Shown here one piece after another: positions 20,301 through 32,262 of a stretch of 35,186 bases of DNA. Within the stretch, counting starts at the first letter, position 1. Each line of letters opens with the position of its first letter. Source of the stretch: Azolla pinnata (Eukaryota; Streptophyta; Polypodiopsida; Salviniales; Salviniaceae); the NCBI GenBank assembly GCA_037176905.1, contig JBBBWG010027890.1, forward strand, positions 25,013 to 60,198. The letters are read 5' to 3'. The notes below the pieces were generated by a model. That model was not told the DNA's origin and made no database searches. It worked only from the letters and a program-made list of their open reading frames with translations. Both the position numbers and the translations under genes were made by a program.

Positions 20301-23300
20301 TCATGAACCAACTGTAATCCGGGGTCTTGAAGTATGGGCACATTCTACATTTGGAACATTGATATCAGATGATGCATTATTATTACAAACAGGTGGTAGT
20401 GTGTATGGGTCCCTAGGTTGGATGAGTGGCGTTTTGTTGCAATCACAGGGACACTATGAAAGGGCAGCTGCATCTTTCTCAAAGCTCTTGCAATCAGACG
20501 ATGCCCTCACAGCACTCGGTGCAGATGGTGTACAGTTCGTAATTGCTCGAACAATTGAAAGCTATGTTGCGCTTGCAGATTGGGAAGCACTAGAAGTCTG
20601 GTTACAGGAACTGCAGACTTTGCGTGCTCAACATGCAGGGAAGTCATACGCTGGTGCTCTTACCACAGCTGGACATGATATGAATTCAATCCATGCTTTT
20701 GCTTGTTTTGACGCTGGAGATGTTGAAGGAGCTTGGGCTCATCTAGACTTAACACCACAGAGTAGTGGAGATCTGACACCAGATCCTCATCTTGCACTCC
20801 AACGGAGTGAGCAAATGCTCCTTCAAGCTCTGCTTCGATTACAGGGAGACGCAACTGAGAGTTGGAGGAAAGAAGTGGAAAAAGCAAAAAGCATCCTTGA
20901 AGAACCATTGGTTGTCACAGGATTCGATGGCCTAACTCATGCAGCTCCACTCCTTATGCATCTTCATCGCATCAAGGCATTTGAAGTCAACTGCAACTGT
21001 GTACAAATGAGAGAGGGAGGTTTACTATCTCATCCAACTTTGTTTAAGTCACTTGAGCAACTAGATTGCCTTCCCCTTGATGCATTCCATCAAGATTGTG
21101 GGATGTGGTTGAAATTGATGCGTATTTACAGAGCAATAATTCCTCATTCCAAAGTCTCAAGTCAGCTTCAATGGCATTTGATTAGGCTATCTAGAAAGCA
21201 ACATAATTTTAGGCTCTGCAATCGCCTCTTGGATGGCTTATATAATACAAGTCCTGTTGATATAAAACCTGGAACAGGTTATCATGTCTCACGAGAGAAG
21301 TTCTCACCATTTGACTACGAGTTTATATTATTAAAATATGCACAAGGGAACTCTCAGGAGGCAATAATAGGGCTTTGGAATCTTGTCCAGGGTTTTATTA
21401 CTGGTTCAAAAACTCCAGATGACTTCAACAAAGAATTAGTTGCTAAATCATCCTTGAAATTAGCTTCATGGATAAAGAAAAACCCTACATTGCCAGCTGG
21501 TTTCCTCCTTCCAAAAAATCATGATGCGATTGAAGACACAGCTTTTGGAAAACACTTAATGCTTGATGATGTCAATCCGCATAGGGTGGATAACAGCCGA
21601 TTCCCAGGTCATAGTCAGCAAGAACTTATTGGTGCAGCCGTGAAATCTGCGGCGTTGATGTTTCCTACAATGGGTAAAGCATGGTTCGCATATGGTTCAT
21701 GGTGCCTCAACCTTGCTAAGTCATCCTTTTCAGGATCTAATGCTTTGAAGTATCCTTCTTTATTTCCTCGTATCCTGAATTCAGAAGTAGCACCTAACAG
21801 TTCATGTTTCAGTGATGAAGAAGTGAATAAGATTCGTGCAATTGTGCTTGATGCCATTCTTGATGTACCCCAATCAAATTTACAAGCTGTTCAGGTAAGA
21901 GAAGGATTCAACGAGACATTCATTCAGCACATAGTACACTTGATGCAAATGGCTGCTGGAGCCGTGGAGACAGATGGTGAATCCCCATCTAGAATGCTAT
22001 GTTTGCAGCTGAAGCTAGAGATTTCAGGAAATTGTCCCTGGATGAGTCCGCTTCAGGTGATAGCATTTGTAAATAAACTAACAGAAGTCTGGTGGAGTCT
22101 ACGGAAGAGGAGAGTCTATTTGTACAAGCATGCTTTAGATGGTTTTCTGAAATATATCAGTCTGTCAAACTGGAAGGATCACAGGAAGACAAACATGGTA
22201 ACACAAATGAAACAACAGAAACATGATCAAACTCTGAGTTCGACTCTTTATGTGTTGCACATCTTGTTTAATCATGGGATAGAGTTAAATGACACCATAA
22301 GGAATGGTATATCATCTATTTCTCCTTCTTCTTGGCAGGTACATCAATCATTTTTTCAGGAAATTCAAATGAATTTTTATTATTGCCTGAGACAACATTC
22401 TTGTGTATCATTTGATAGGAAGTCACTCCTCAATTGTTTGCCCGCTTAACAAATCATCCAGAACCACTGGTGAGAAAGCAGTTGGAAGATATTTTATCAA
22501 CATTAGCCCATCTTTCTCCCTGGGCAATAGTGTATCCTGTCCTTGTTAGCATCAATACTTCTGATGGCGAACCTTCAGCTGAGATTCAACAATTGTTGGG
22601 CTGTTTGGTATGTCATCATTACTTATGGTTCTCGGTAATGTAAAAAGAGGTCATTCCGAATGTTGATGTTTGTCTGCGTGAGAGTTTTTAACCCTTTGCT
22701 TTGCATAGCCATAAAGCACCAAAATATAGCTCTTCACGTTTACAATAAAAGGTGTCTAGCCAAAATGAACAACGTGTTCACATTTATGAATAACTAATGA
22801 CTGGATATTGTGAACAATGGACTTTATACACCAACTAAAGGGGTCAGAAGATCTATGCAAATTAAAGGGCTTCCTAAATTGGCAACTATAAAATGGGAAA
22901 ACAAGGTGACACAGAGGATGTGGTCGTGTCTCGTATGGACTACAGGAATTTAAGGATAGAGAAGTTGCTAAATGATAGAAACCTAGGAGGAGAGCGAAGA
23001 AGCAAAGAAATAAATGATGTAAAAACGAGGGAACTCCCTCAGAAAAACAATACAGGAAAAGAAAGATATATTAACGTCATTTAAGAGGCCAAAATATTGG
23101 TGAAAGAAATTGAAGAAATTTAGGTATGATATATATAAAACTCAATTAAAATAATACGTGATAATAATTACGAATTTGTGATTTGAGTCAGCTCAATTGG
23201 GTTCAAGGATTCTTGAACCAAATTGCTGAGTTGTTTTGGAAGCCAAAACCACATTGCTAATTTTAACCCAAAGCAAACAAAACTAGAAACCATGAAACCA

Positions 23301-26300
23301 CTAAGACATCTGAGCCGCATGAATAACTCAAACCATAGTTTCAGGTATAAACCAAGCCATTAAGTCGCTATACAAACTGAACTGAGGTTCAAGCATTTCA
23401 AAACCTGAAGCCACGGTTTCATGCTGGATAAGCCAAGCTGTTAAGCTGCCAGATACCAAAAGAAACTGAAGGGCAAAACCCTTTAATCCATGAACGTATG
23501 GATTTCAGTGCCAATTGAAATGGTCACCAATTTCAAACTGCAATTGTTACAATGGAGGGGACTCTTGAAGTTTGTCTATCTGAGATATCTCTTGTACTCT
23601 GTGCATCTTCAAACCATGCTATATGGACTCTTTCTTGTGTTCTTAACCCATGATGTGTTCTATAACCCATGACCATAGGGAGTGTGCTGAACCCTACTGG
23701 TACTAAGTCGTGATTGATAGAAAATTTGTTGTGGAATTGCTGGAATCGTACTTGTTGCCATAAGCATGGTAGTTTCTCTATCTGTGTAATGCGAATCATC
23801 ATGCCTAGGTTTTTGCAGTATACATGAGTGTTCATGCTCGTTTTTCAAGGTGCCAAATATCTACACATTTATGCAGGGCATCCTGATTAACAAAGTTGTT
23901 AAATCTGTTTCTTTATGGTTTCGACTGATGCTAGTCAAGTCTTAAAAGTTGAATATTGACTGGATTTCTAATCAGTGTTGGCATGATTGATTATTCTGAT
24001 GACCTAGAGTAGCTAAAGCTGCATCCCAGATTGGTAAAAGATGTGCAATTGCTGATAGCTGAGCTAGGTGGAATAACAATTCTTTGGGAAGAAAGGTGGA
24101 TGAGCACTCTTCATGATTTACGTTCAGGTATTAGCCTCTCATGCTTTGAGATTCGTGCATTTTTGGGCTTCTGAGGTCATAAGTACTTGTTTTCCTGGCT
24201 TCATTCCAGATGTTATTCGGCGGATCAATTTGTTGAAAGAAGAAGCATCAAGAGTTTCAGAAGACAACGGACACAGCTCTATGGAGAAGGTCAACGTTAG
24301 TGCATCAAACTATTCTGCAACAATGCTCCCTGTTATATCAACATTGGAGCGCTTATTGAATATTACGACCAGAACGCCAAAGACTGTACATGAATCATGG
24401 TTTCAGCAGAATTACATTCCTCAGCTTAAAGATGCTATTTCGGGCTTCAAATCCCCGCTACTCAATATGTCCTCAATAAATGACGTTTGGCATCCCTTTG
24501 ACACTATTGTAGCATCATTGGCCAGTCATGTTAAAAGATCTGTTGTTCCTCTTGATGACGTAGCTCCTGGGCTTGCATTTCTTGGTTCATCTAGCGTTCC
24601 CATACCAGGTTTAGAGAAACAGGTTAGTCCAGCTCCTAATGAATCACCAGTAGGAGGGATTCCTGGAATGGTAACATTAACAGCTTTTCATAAAGAAGTT
24701 CAATTATTGGCTACTAAAACAAAACCCAAGAAACTATCCATGATAGGATCGGATGGACACACTTACACTTATCTTTTGAAAGGTCATGAGGACCTGAGGC
24801 TGGATGCCAGAATCATGCAGCTTTTACGTGCTGTTAATAAGATGCTTTCATCCTACAGTAGCTCTAGGGGAGGGTGTCTGTTTGCTCGCCATTACTCTGT
24901 GACACCAATAAGTGGCCAAGCAGGTCTGATCCAATGGGTGGATAATCTCGTAAGCATGTATGCTGTCTTTAAGGCTTGGCAGCAGCGTAATCATTCAGCC
25001 CAGTTTGCAAATCCTGGTCATACAAATATGCCAATGCCACCAGCTATTCCTAGACCAAGTGACATGTTCTATGGGAAAATGCTTCCTGCATTGAGAGAAA
25101 GAGGTTTGCGCAAGGTTATGTCTAGGAAAGACTGGCCGCATGATGTCAAAAGGAAGGTCCTTTTGGAGCTCATGAAAGAAACACCTAGACAATTGTTATA
25201 CAAGGAACTATGGTGTGCAAGTGATGGTTTAACTGCTTTCAATTCAAAATTACAAAGGTACGCATATCAGTAGGTCATTCACAAATTTTTCAGTATTTTT
25301 ATGTGTTGTATCATGATGTGACATTCAGAAGCTATTTGTTACTTATTAATGTCATGTTATCTTTCTGGTTTCCACATCTTCAGATTCTCAGGAACTGTCG
25401 CAGTAATGAGCATAGTAGGCTACATTCTTGGCTTAGGAGACCGACATTTGGACAACATTTTGATGGATTTCAATATGGGTGATATAATGCACATCGACTA
25501 TAATGTTTGTTTCGAGAAAGGCCTGCGCTTGAAAATTCCAGAGATTGTTCCTTTCCGTTTGACACAGTCAATTCAAGGAGCTCTTGGACTCACTGGAGTT
25601 GAAGGGGCTTTTAGACAGAATTGTGAAGATGTGCTACAGACTCTTCGAACAAATAAGGATACCATCCTCATGTTATTGGAAGTCTTTGCATGGGATCCAC
25701 TCATGGAATGGACAAAGAATGATAGTGGATACGAGGGACAACTGTTTGGAGAAGATGATAAGAAAGGTATGGAGATAATTGCAGTTGGTCATGACATACA
25801 AGAGCGCCGAACCCAGTTACAAGTAAGCCTCAAGCACCTTTTTAACTTTTTCTCGTTTTGGTGATATATGTCAATTATATTTAATAACTAATGGCAGGAA
25901 AATGGATCCTGACATGGTTATTCTTGTTGGATGGAAAAGGGCTCGTTTAGAGCTGAGGAACTGTAGATTAAGATTTTATTCAATTTGAGGTGTAACATGG
26001 GTTGATTGCACCATACCAACACATGTGAATAAGATTACTGTTCTATTTACACAGTTTTGAGCTTCCAGCACTCCGAGTTGTGCATTACCATGCTTGTTCC
26101 CATAGGCTTTGCAAGCACGATAGAATGGATGGATAGCCATAGATTTGCCACTTATTTGAATGTGAATGCAGCAATTGGTTGATATGATAAACATCTACTA
26201 CATACTGCAGTCAACCAACTCTGGGTCAATGACCAGATGTAACCATCATCCAGACTGTGGCTGGCCAAAGGCTGTCCAAGAGCCAAAGAATGCTACTCGA

Positions 26301-27425
26301 GCCTTTATTAACTCATAAGCCATATACATATGTGTGTTTGTAACTTAGCCAAATTGCTTCATATATTGATTCTTTAGAGGGGTAGCTAACCAAGTTCGAA
26401 AAGTTTCAGGTATCTGAGGTTGCCTTGGGAAGCCAGGAAGTGATGATTGCTAGTCAAGTTGCAGAGTCATCACTTTGTAGAGAACATATTGGGCATCTGA
26501 GAGATATTGGTGAGAATCTTGACAAGTCATTGGATGAGCCGGTCCTGTCTCAAGCTGAAGATGATTGCTGGATTTCACCACCTAACACAGGGTTAGAAGA
26601 CACAAGTGGTTCAGAGAAAGAGAACCCAAATCGTTTGGAGTCATTTTGGCTTCAAGAAACAGATTCTCTAAGTGGACCTCGGATCTGGCAATCTACTCTT
26701 ACATCTGAATTTCCAGAGCAAAAAGTTTTGGCTGTGCCAGACATTTCGACATTGGCTATTGCAGAACACAAACACAGCACACCGCTACCAAAATTGCACA
26801 GTCAAGGAGCAGATATTGAGGGTTCACTGGGAAGCAAGAAAATGGACCAAATGGATGATGATGTTTTTCGATCTTCTCCAAGTCCAAATGGGCTTCAATC
26901 ACAAAATACGAATGGCTTTATCAGGGGCTCTTTGTTGGGTTTTGTTGATGATCCTGACAAGGATCAAGCATCACTGCAAACAAGGAAAACTCGACAAGAA
27001 ATCGATAGGAATCACCATGCTGAGGCCTCTCTGTATTCCATGTCACACAGATTACAGTCAAGTATGCATATTTTGGCTTCAACATTTTTTTTTCTTTGCT
27101 TTTTTCTATTTATTCAGTTTGTTTCTGGTGCTTAAAATTGCAGGGAAGAATGCATATGCTGTTTCTGTGCTCGAAAGGGTTGAATGGAAGCTTGATGGGC
27201 TTGATAATGATGGCAGACGGTATAAGGGTTTGATTGATTGCAGCATTTATTGGAACAAATAGAATATGTTGTGCATCTTCTTATATGATTATTTATCTAA
27301 CACATTTTTGCTTTTATATTATCAGTCAATTTACTGTCACGGAACAAGTAGACCATTTGCTTCGACAAGCCATGAGTATTGATAATCTCTGCAACATGTA
27401 TGAGGGATGGACGCCATGGATCTGA
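17392..27425 (+). CDS. SMG1: SMG1, phosphatidylinositol 3-kinase-related kinase of nonsense-mediated mRNA decay (short C-terminal form)
   Basis: SMG1 phosphorylates UPF1 at terminating ribosomes to start NMD. The exons are 17392-22338, 22419-22607, 24013-24127, 24210-25257, 25384-25822, 26410-27061, 27144-27219 and 27326-27425. All junctions are GT/AG and the phases close to 2522 codons (2521 aa). The first 1649 residues, one exon, are alpha-helical HEAT and FAT-type sequence. EVTPQLFARL follows at the exon 2 start. The kinase starts near residue 1924 (KKLSMIGSDG, YLLKGHEDLRLD). Its catalytic loop is GLGDRHLDNILMD (Asp2119, Asn2124), and the metal-binding HIDYNVCFEKG has Asp2138. The FATC tail is SIDNLCNMYEGWTPWI. 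Only about 235 residues, acidic and Ser-rich, separate kinase and FATC, against roughly 1000 or more in human and other plant SMG1 proteins. The deletion could be real, could mark a paralogue, or could be an assembly error. The end of exon 5 and start of exon 6 are therefore the least certain boundaries. Confidence 0.93.
22608..24012 (+). other. SMG1 intron 2
   Basis: This 1.4 kb phase-0 intron runs from GTATGT to GAGTAG. The in-frame TAG just before 24013 shows that the acceptor must be that TAG itself. The intron has an AT-rich middle and a perfect 8-bp hairpin (GGTTCAAG/CTTGAACC, 4-base loop) at 23200-23219. No second gene or mobile-element ends were seen. Confidence 0.75.
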
Positions 27426-28811
27426 GATTATTTCATACACAAAAAGTCATAGATATTCCAGGCTCACATAGATGTTGTTTATCTACTGGAATTCAGATAT
27501 TTCTCGGCTTCGAGCATTTTTCTCTCCCTTGTGCTAAACATCATGTATTAGTGTCATGAGAACATCATAGCTTGGCAAAGGAATCAGCATGTCAGGGTGA
27601 TGCATTCAATTGGAACATGAGAAAATATTGGCTCTAGCATACAAAATCCATTCACAGGTAATATATTCTTCATAAGAAACCACGTTTAGTTTTACATAAT
27701 ACTTATTATAAAGGTTGAATCTTTTACTGCTACAGTGTTTTCACTTATATTCGGGCACCCTTGATGCGCTTGGAGATTCTATGAGCTCCTGATCCACGCT
27801 ATGTAATTCGATAATTTGATACATCTGGTGGTGGTACTTGACCGTCCGAGAAAAAGTCAGGTATGTAAAGTTGTGATGCGTACTTTTTTAGGGTGCCTAA
27901 GAGATCCATATTTCTTTCAACCATGGTCGATCCTAATAACGTCTTGACCAATGTCGTTTTGGTAGTGAAGAGAGGGAGACCATAATCGCCTACTGGAAAG
28001 TGCGGTTGGTGTATATTCCCATGCTTTGTAAATTCTAGACACGATTGTGTATATTAAACTGTTATTTTTTCAGCCATGAATATATTTTGATTTTCTTGTG
28101 ATACTTCTTAGGGGATATAGTTTACACGATAGTCTGTATTGAGTTTTAGTCTCATATGAACTTCATTCAAGTTGTTAATACTGATTTTCTTGATTCTCTG
28201 TTCTCTCTCTTTTTTTTTTATCTATACGATATCCAAATCTGGAAATGACTACGATACTATCCAAAATTTAGAAAGACATCCCAATCAACTCCACAAAAAT
28301 CCCCTCTTTCTAGTTCTGTTCACAGGAGATTCTGTTTGATATATGATTGTAAGCTCTGTTTAGCTTGCACAACGGAGAAGATTTAGATCTCATCTAGCCA
28401 TGATTCAATGCACCTGGAATGTAGCAAGAAATTTGCTATGATGCATACATAATTCTTCCTTACTTTTGCTCCATTCATACTAATCAGACAGTGAAGCCAC
28501 TCAGGTGAAGCAGTGTTGCAAAACACAGTATGGAAAGATTGGAGATCATTGATTAGATGCCAAACGACAGCTTATGCAGTTTGAAATTGATGAGAATATA
28601 TTACAAGTGAAGAAGCTACAGTTTGGTGCAACATTCTTTGACAGATTCTTTGATGAAACTCGATGATCTCTGTTTTTACAGCAGAGTTTGCATCGCATTG
28701 GAAGGACTGGCAGATTTCTGGACCAGTCTAAGTGATCACAGACAACCATGTGGCCATCATGTCCAATCACTACAGACAGGTATCATCGGCTTCTGAAAGT
28801 GCAATACATGA

Positions 28812-28840
28812 AATATATATATATTTATTTATTTATTTAT
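28812..28840. repeat. AT / ATTT microsatellite
   Basis: A run of AT dinucleotides passes into ATTT tetranucleotides within non-coding sequence. No function is apparent. Confidence 0.85.
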
Positions 28841-31615
28841 GTTTTGGTCCATTGTTTTCTTCAAGAAAAGATGATTTCAAATCAGAATTTCACCATTACA
28901 CAGATCAGAGGCGCTTGTCAGTTTTGCCCTAGTCTCTCGATCTGCGTGAGCATTAAGCCGTCTCTGTTTTGTAGGTAGGCTGCAATTTCAAGCCATGCTA
29001 TATCTCTGCACATATGGTTCTGGGTATGATGATTAGTGTCGGAGGTTTCAACAGCGGATGCAGGCAGATACAGAGAGTTTTGCCAAGATTAGAGAGAAGA
29101 CTATTGCGCCCCCTCCCCCAAGAGATTCTGCTGAAGTGGGGTAGCAAATGCCAAATGCATTGTGCACGGATGAAGAAAGCCATCGGACACGATGCAGGAA
29201 CTGCGCTCAAAAGCCATGGACAAGGGGATGATTCTGATTCGGGCATGCAGGAAATCGGTACAGAAAAGCTATGGTGTGGACCGAAGAAGCAAATCAAGGA
29301 GAGACAATCAGCTCATTCCATCATACTGTGTGAGAATCCAAAACCATGTCACGGGCCCGCCGGGATGAAGCCTGCAGTCATGTCAGCCCAAACCATTCAT
29401 TCTCTTTCTCCTTCTTGCTTCCTTTCTCTCTGCCTCTGCTTCTTTCTTTGCCTGCCACTTCTTGTTCACCTCGTTTTGCTCACCAACACAGAAACCCTCG
29501 GAATTCCAGCCAGCCAAAAAAGACCAGATTCCACACATGGATACGGACATTCCAGCCAGTACAGATCAGATCACATGGCGGTGCTTTCTTTCTTCATGGG
29601 CTTGCTGCCATGTTCCAAAACCAAACTCCATGCTTGATCTGCCCATGTGCCTCTATCCATCTGCATAATACTTGTTCACAGCTCTTCTTCTCATCGAACT
29701 TGTGCAACTGCAAGAGATGCTGGTGAGCCATGCACCGGCATGGATCAATTAATCGATCGATTGGAGTATATAACGCATATTCAATTCAGTGTGAGGTTCT
29801 GATTAAAGGAAGAAATCATGTGGGGGTACAATCACAGCAGGCCTTTACAGCAAGGAATGATATCCTCAGGCCTTGCGCGTATGTATGTTGTCGAGCCGTC
29901 GTTCCTACCAATTGTAGAACCTTATGGGCACCTGAATCCTGTGCAATGGTACCATCACTTGATCATCATTGTGCTCACAATGCTAGAAATATATCATGGC
30001 AGGGAAATGATAGGTGGTCCGAGCTGAAGCAGGCGGCGCACTAGAAGGTACGGAGCTTCAGATTTGCTGCTCTTTCAGTTGTTGTGCTATGCTGCATGCG
30101 AAACAAAACCCAAAGAGTAATGTGAAAGAAACCGGCAGCAGTAGCAGTTGTGGGTTAAAATAGCAGCAAGGGATGGTTGAGAGAGACGGAGGTGGCTCTG
30201 CTTCAAAAGAGCTAGAGGATATATGCAATGCGGAATTTGGGATGATTTCTTTCAGGGTCAAACACTGACAGGTTTTTTTCAAAAGGAATTCTGACCAAAT
30301 ACGGCATTCTAGAATCCAAATTACTTTGAAAAAGAACTAGTTACACAGGCCCCAAGGCAGCAGAGCTGCAGCAGCTGCGATGGTAGTGATGGTGGTGTTG
30401 AGTGCCTATTCCTGCTGGCGGTGACCACATTAGGGTAGGAGCACAAGAAAACTCAAGGGACAATGGGGATCCCTTCTCTGAGAAGCATTGCAGTAACCAG
30501 ATCAGAAGTCAAACTCTGCGTTTTTTCTGCAGCCAATGGCAGAAGTATGCATATGTACTCAAGACTTCCTTACCGATTCAAAGGTTCAGTTTTTTTCAAC
30601 TTCCCTGTACAGATGAATGGCAGTTAATGCTCCCGACAATCCCATGGGATCGTTGTCAAAACTGTTGATGATGATGCCGAAGCTGCAAAAGCATTACTGC
30701 ATAGATTTTGTAAGGCTGATCTTGGGGAGATCCTCCCACATATTCTCACACAATTCTTTAACTGGGTTCTTTGCAGCCCACCTCGCATCTCATGCCGATC
30801 GCAAAAAAGCTGTAAATTTGCAGAAGTGTTTGATGTGTTTCAGGCAGTGCCGATAGAAACCGCTTCCATTAACCTCTTTTTGCATCATCTTCATGCCCAT
30901 CATACATGATGTAAGGTGATGTACATGTATGTAAAAGAGTAGTTACAGATTGAGCAGTTGGTGGTGGTTGCTTTGAATGCTGTAGGGGCTGCTTGAGAAA
31001 ATCCAACTGCCCAAGTGGTTTCTAAATCCTTCTGATTTTTGGCTGAAGATCGATCGATGGAGATGAAAATCTGCTCATGTGTAGCAGCAAGTGAGATCGG
31101 TGGTTTTCCCAGAGGCTGCTCGAGCTCCATTCTTCCTCAATTGCTCTTTGCATGAAGGATCAGAAAGGGCGAATGAGTGTGAGCAGAGAGGGACTAACCG
31201 ATTGTGTGTTACATACTCAGATGAAGGAAGGAAGAAAAAAAAAGAAAAAAGAACAGCTGGAAAGATCTCTCTGCTCTTTCACAAACGAGGTCCATTCTTT
31301 CCTGAATGTGCATTGAAGTCTCTGCTGTGACTTGTGGCGCGCCCACAAAGAGGATGTTATTCATTTAGTGCGGCGAGACAAAGAATATTGGTGATGAAGA
31401 TCTTTCCCTGAGATCTAAGGAGATTGCACCTGAAATGGCTGCAGTTAATTTGACGCTATATACAGACAGACACCTTTAGGCTTCGGTTCCCAAAGCTATA
31501 GACAAAAGAAGCCATGGAAACAACAGATAAAAAAGAAAAAAAAAGGAGCTCAGAAACTGCACGAGTAGAGAAGCTGAGAAGAAGGGAAGACCATTCATTC
31601 ATTCATCACCGCACA

Positions 31616-31830
31616 CTACATCAGAGAAGCTCATGGAAGACTAAAAAAGAGCTTTTTGACGAATGGCCATGGCAGCAAGCAACCTTCCAGGGCATGTAGA
31701 TGGATGGGGACGGACAGATTAAGAATTAGCACACACTAACTACATCAGAGAAGCTCAGGGGAGGAGCCATGGCAGCAAGCAACTTCCGGGGCATATGTTT
31801 GTGGGAGAGAACAGATTAAGAATTAGTGCC
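31616..31830. repeat. Tandem duplication of about 90-125 bp
   Basis: CTACATCAGAGAAGCTCA starts at 31616 and again at 31740. Both copies continue with GCCATGGCAGCAAGCAAC and then ACAGATTAAGAATTAG. The first copy is longer by a purine-rich insertion of about 30 bases. It is non-coding, with no sign of transposon ends. Confidence 0.85.
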
Positions 31831-32102
31831 AGGGCCCCGAAGTGAGAAAAGAAAACAGGCCATGAAATGGAGGCATGTGCAGCTAATTTTGGCTTAATCT
31901 GTGCATCTCTACGAAGTAAATCGATACAGCCAAGGCATAGTGAACCAATCAATGAGGATGGATGGATATGTGTACATATTGACCAGAATATGCAGCACCA
32001 GCTTGTTTGATGGATGAGGAGCTCCGCTCCATATGGAGAGTAGATACCACATGCAGTTCTTTGTGTATTTCATTCGGATTACATCCCCTTTGGCGAATCC
32101 TT

Positions 32103-32118
32103 GGGGGGGGGGGGGGGG
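32103..32118. repeat. G16 homopolymer
   Basis: Sixteen consecutive G residues lie in the likely 3' UTR of the minus-strand gene (C16 in its mRNA). The length may be a sequencing artefact, as homopolymers of this size are error-prone. Confidence 0.9.
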
Positions 32119-32262
32119 ATTCTAGAGAATGCAGTACACAGATGATCGGTTCTTACTAGAACACCTCGGATAAGATCGATCGATCGTTCTACCGATTGTG
32201 GGGTTTGTAATGGTAGATAGCATCTTTGCAGGGCCCTGATGGATTGATTGCATCTTGTTGGC

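Larger units (their letters stand above)
27426..32262. other. 4.8 kb intergenic region, no convincing gene
   Basis: The region is bounded by the SMG1 stop and the stop of the unknown minus-strand gene, so it contains both 3' UTRs. The longest ORF (29014-29637, plus, 207 codons) crosses a pyrimidine-rich tract that makes a Leu/Ser/Cys-rich hydrophobic stretch. It has no recognisable domain, and other frames are open over the same place. Simple repeats include an AT/ATTT run at 28812-28840, G16 at 32103-32118, and the duplication at 31616-31830. Confidence 0.55.

Noticed and set aside
25823..25863. Read-through of the SMG1 exon 5 donor, ending the protein at VSLKHLFNFFSFW
   Set aside because: A consensus GTAAGC donor is present, and the downstream exons encode an intact, in-phase FATC domain, so splicing is far more likely than termination here.
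29014..29637. 207-codon plus-strand ORF with a hydrophobic Leu/Ser/Cys stretch
   Set aside because: The hydrophobic stretch is a translated pyrimidine-rich tract. Overlapping frames are equally open, no domain is visible, and there is no supporting splice structure.
29730..30044. Overlapping plus-strand ORFs of 104 and 69 codons after a TATATAA-like sequence
   Set aside because: They are short, compete in different frames and show no recognisable motif. The TATA-like string alone is weak evidence.
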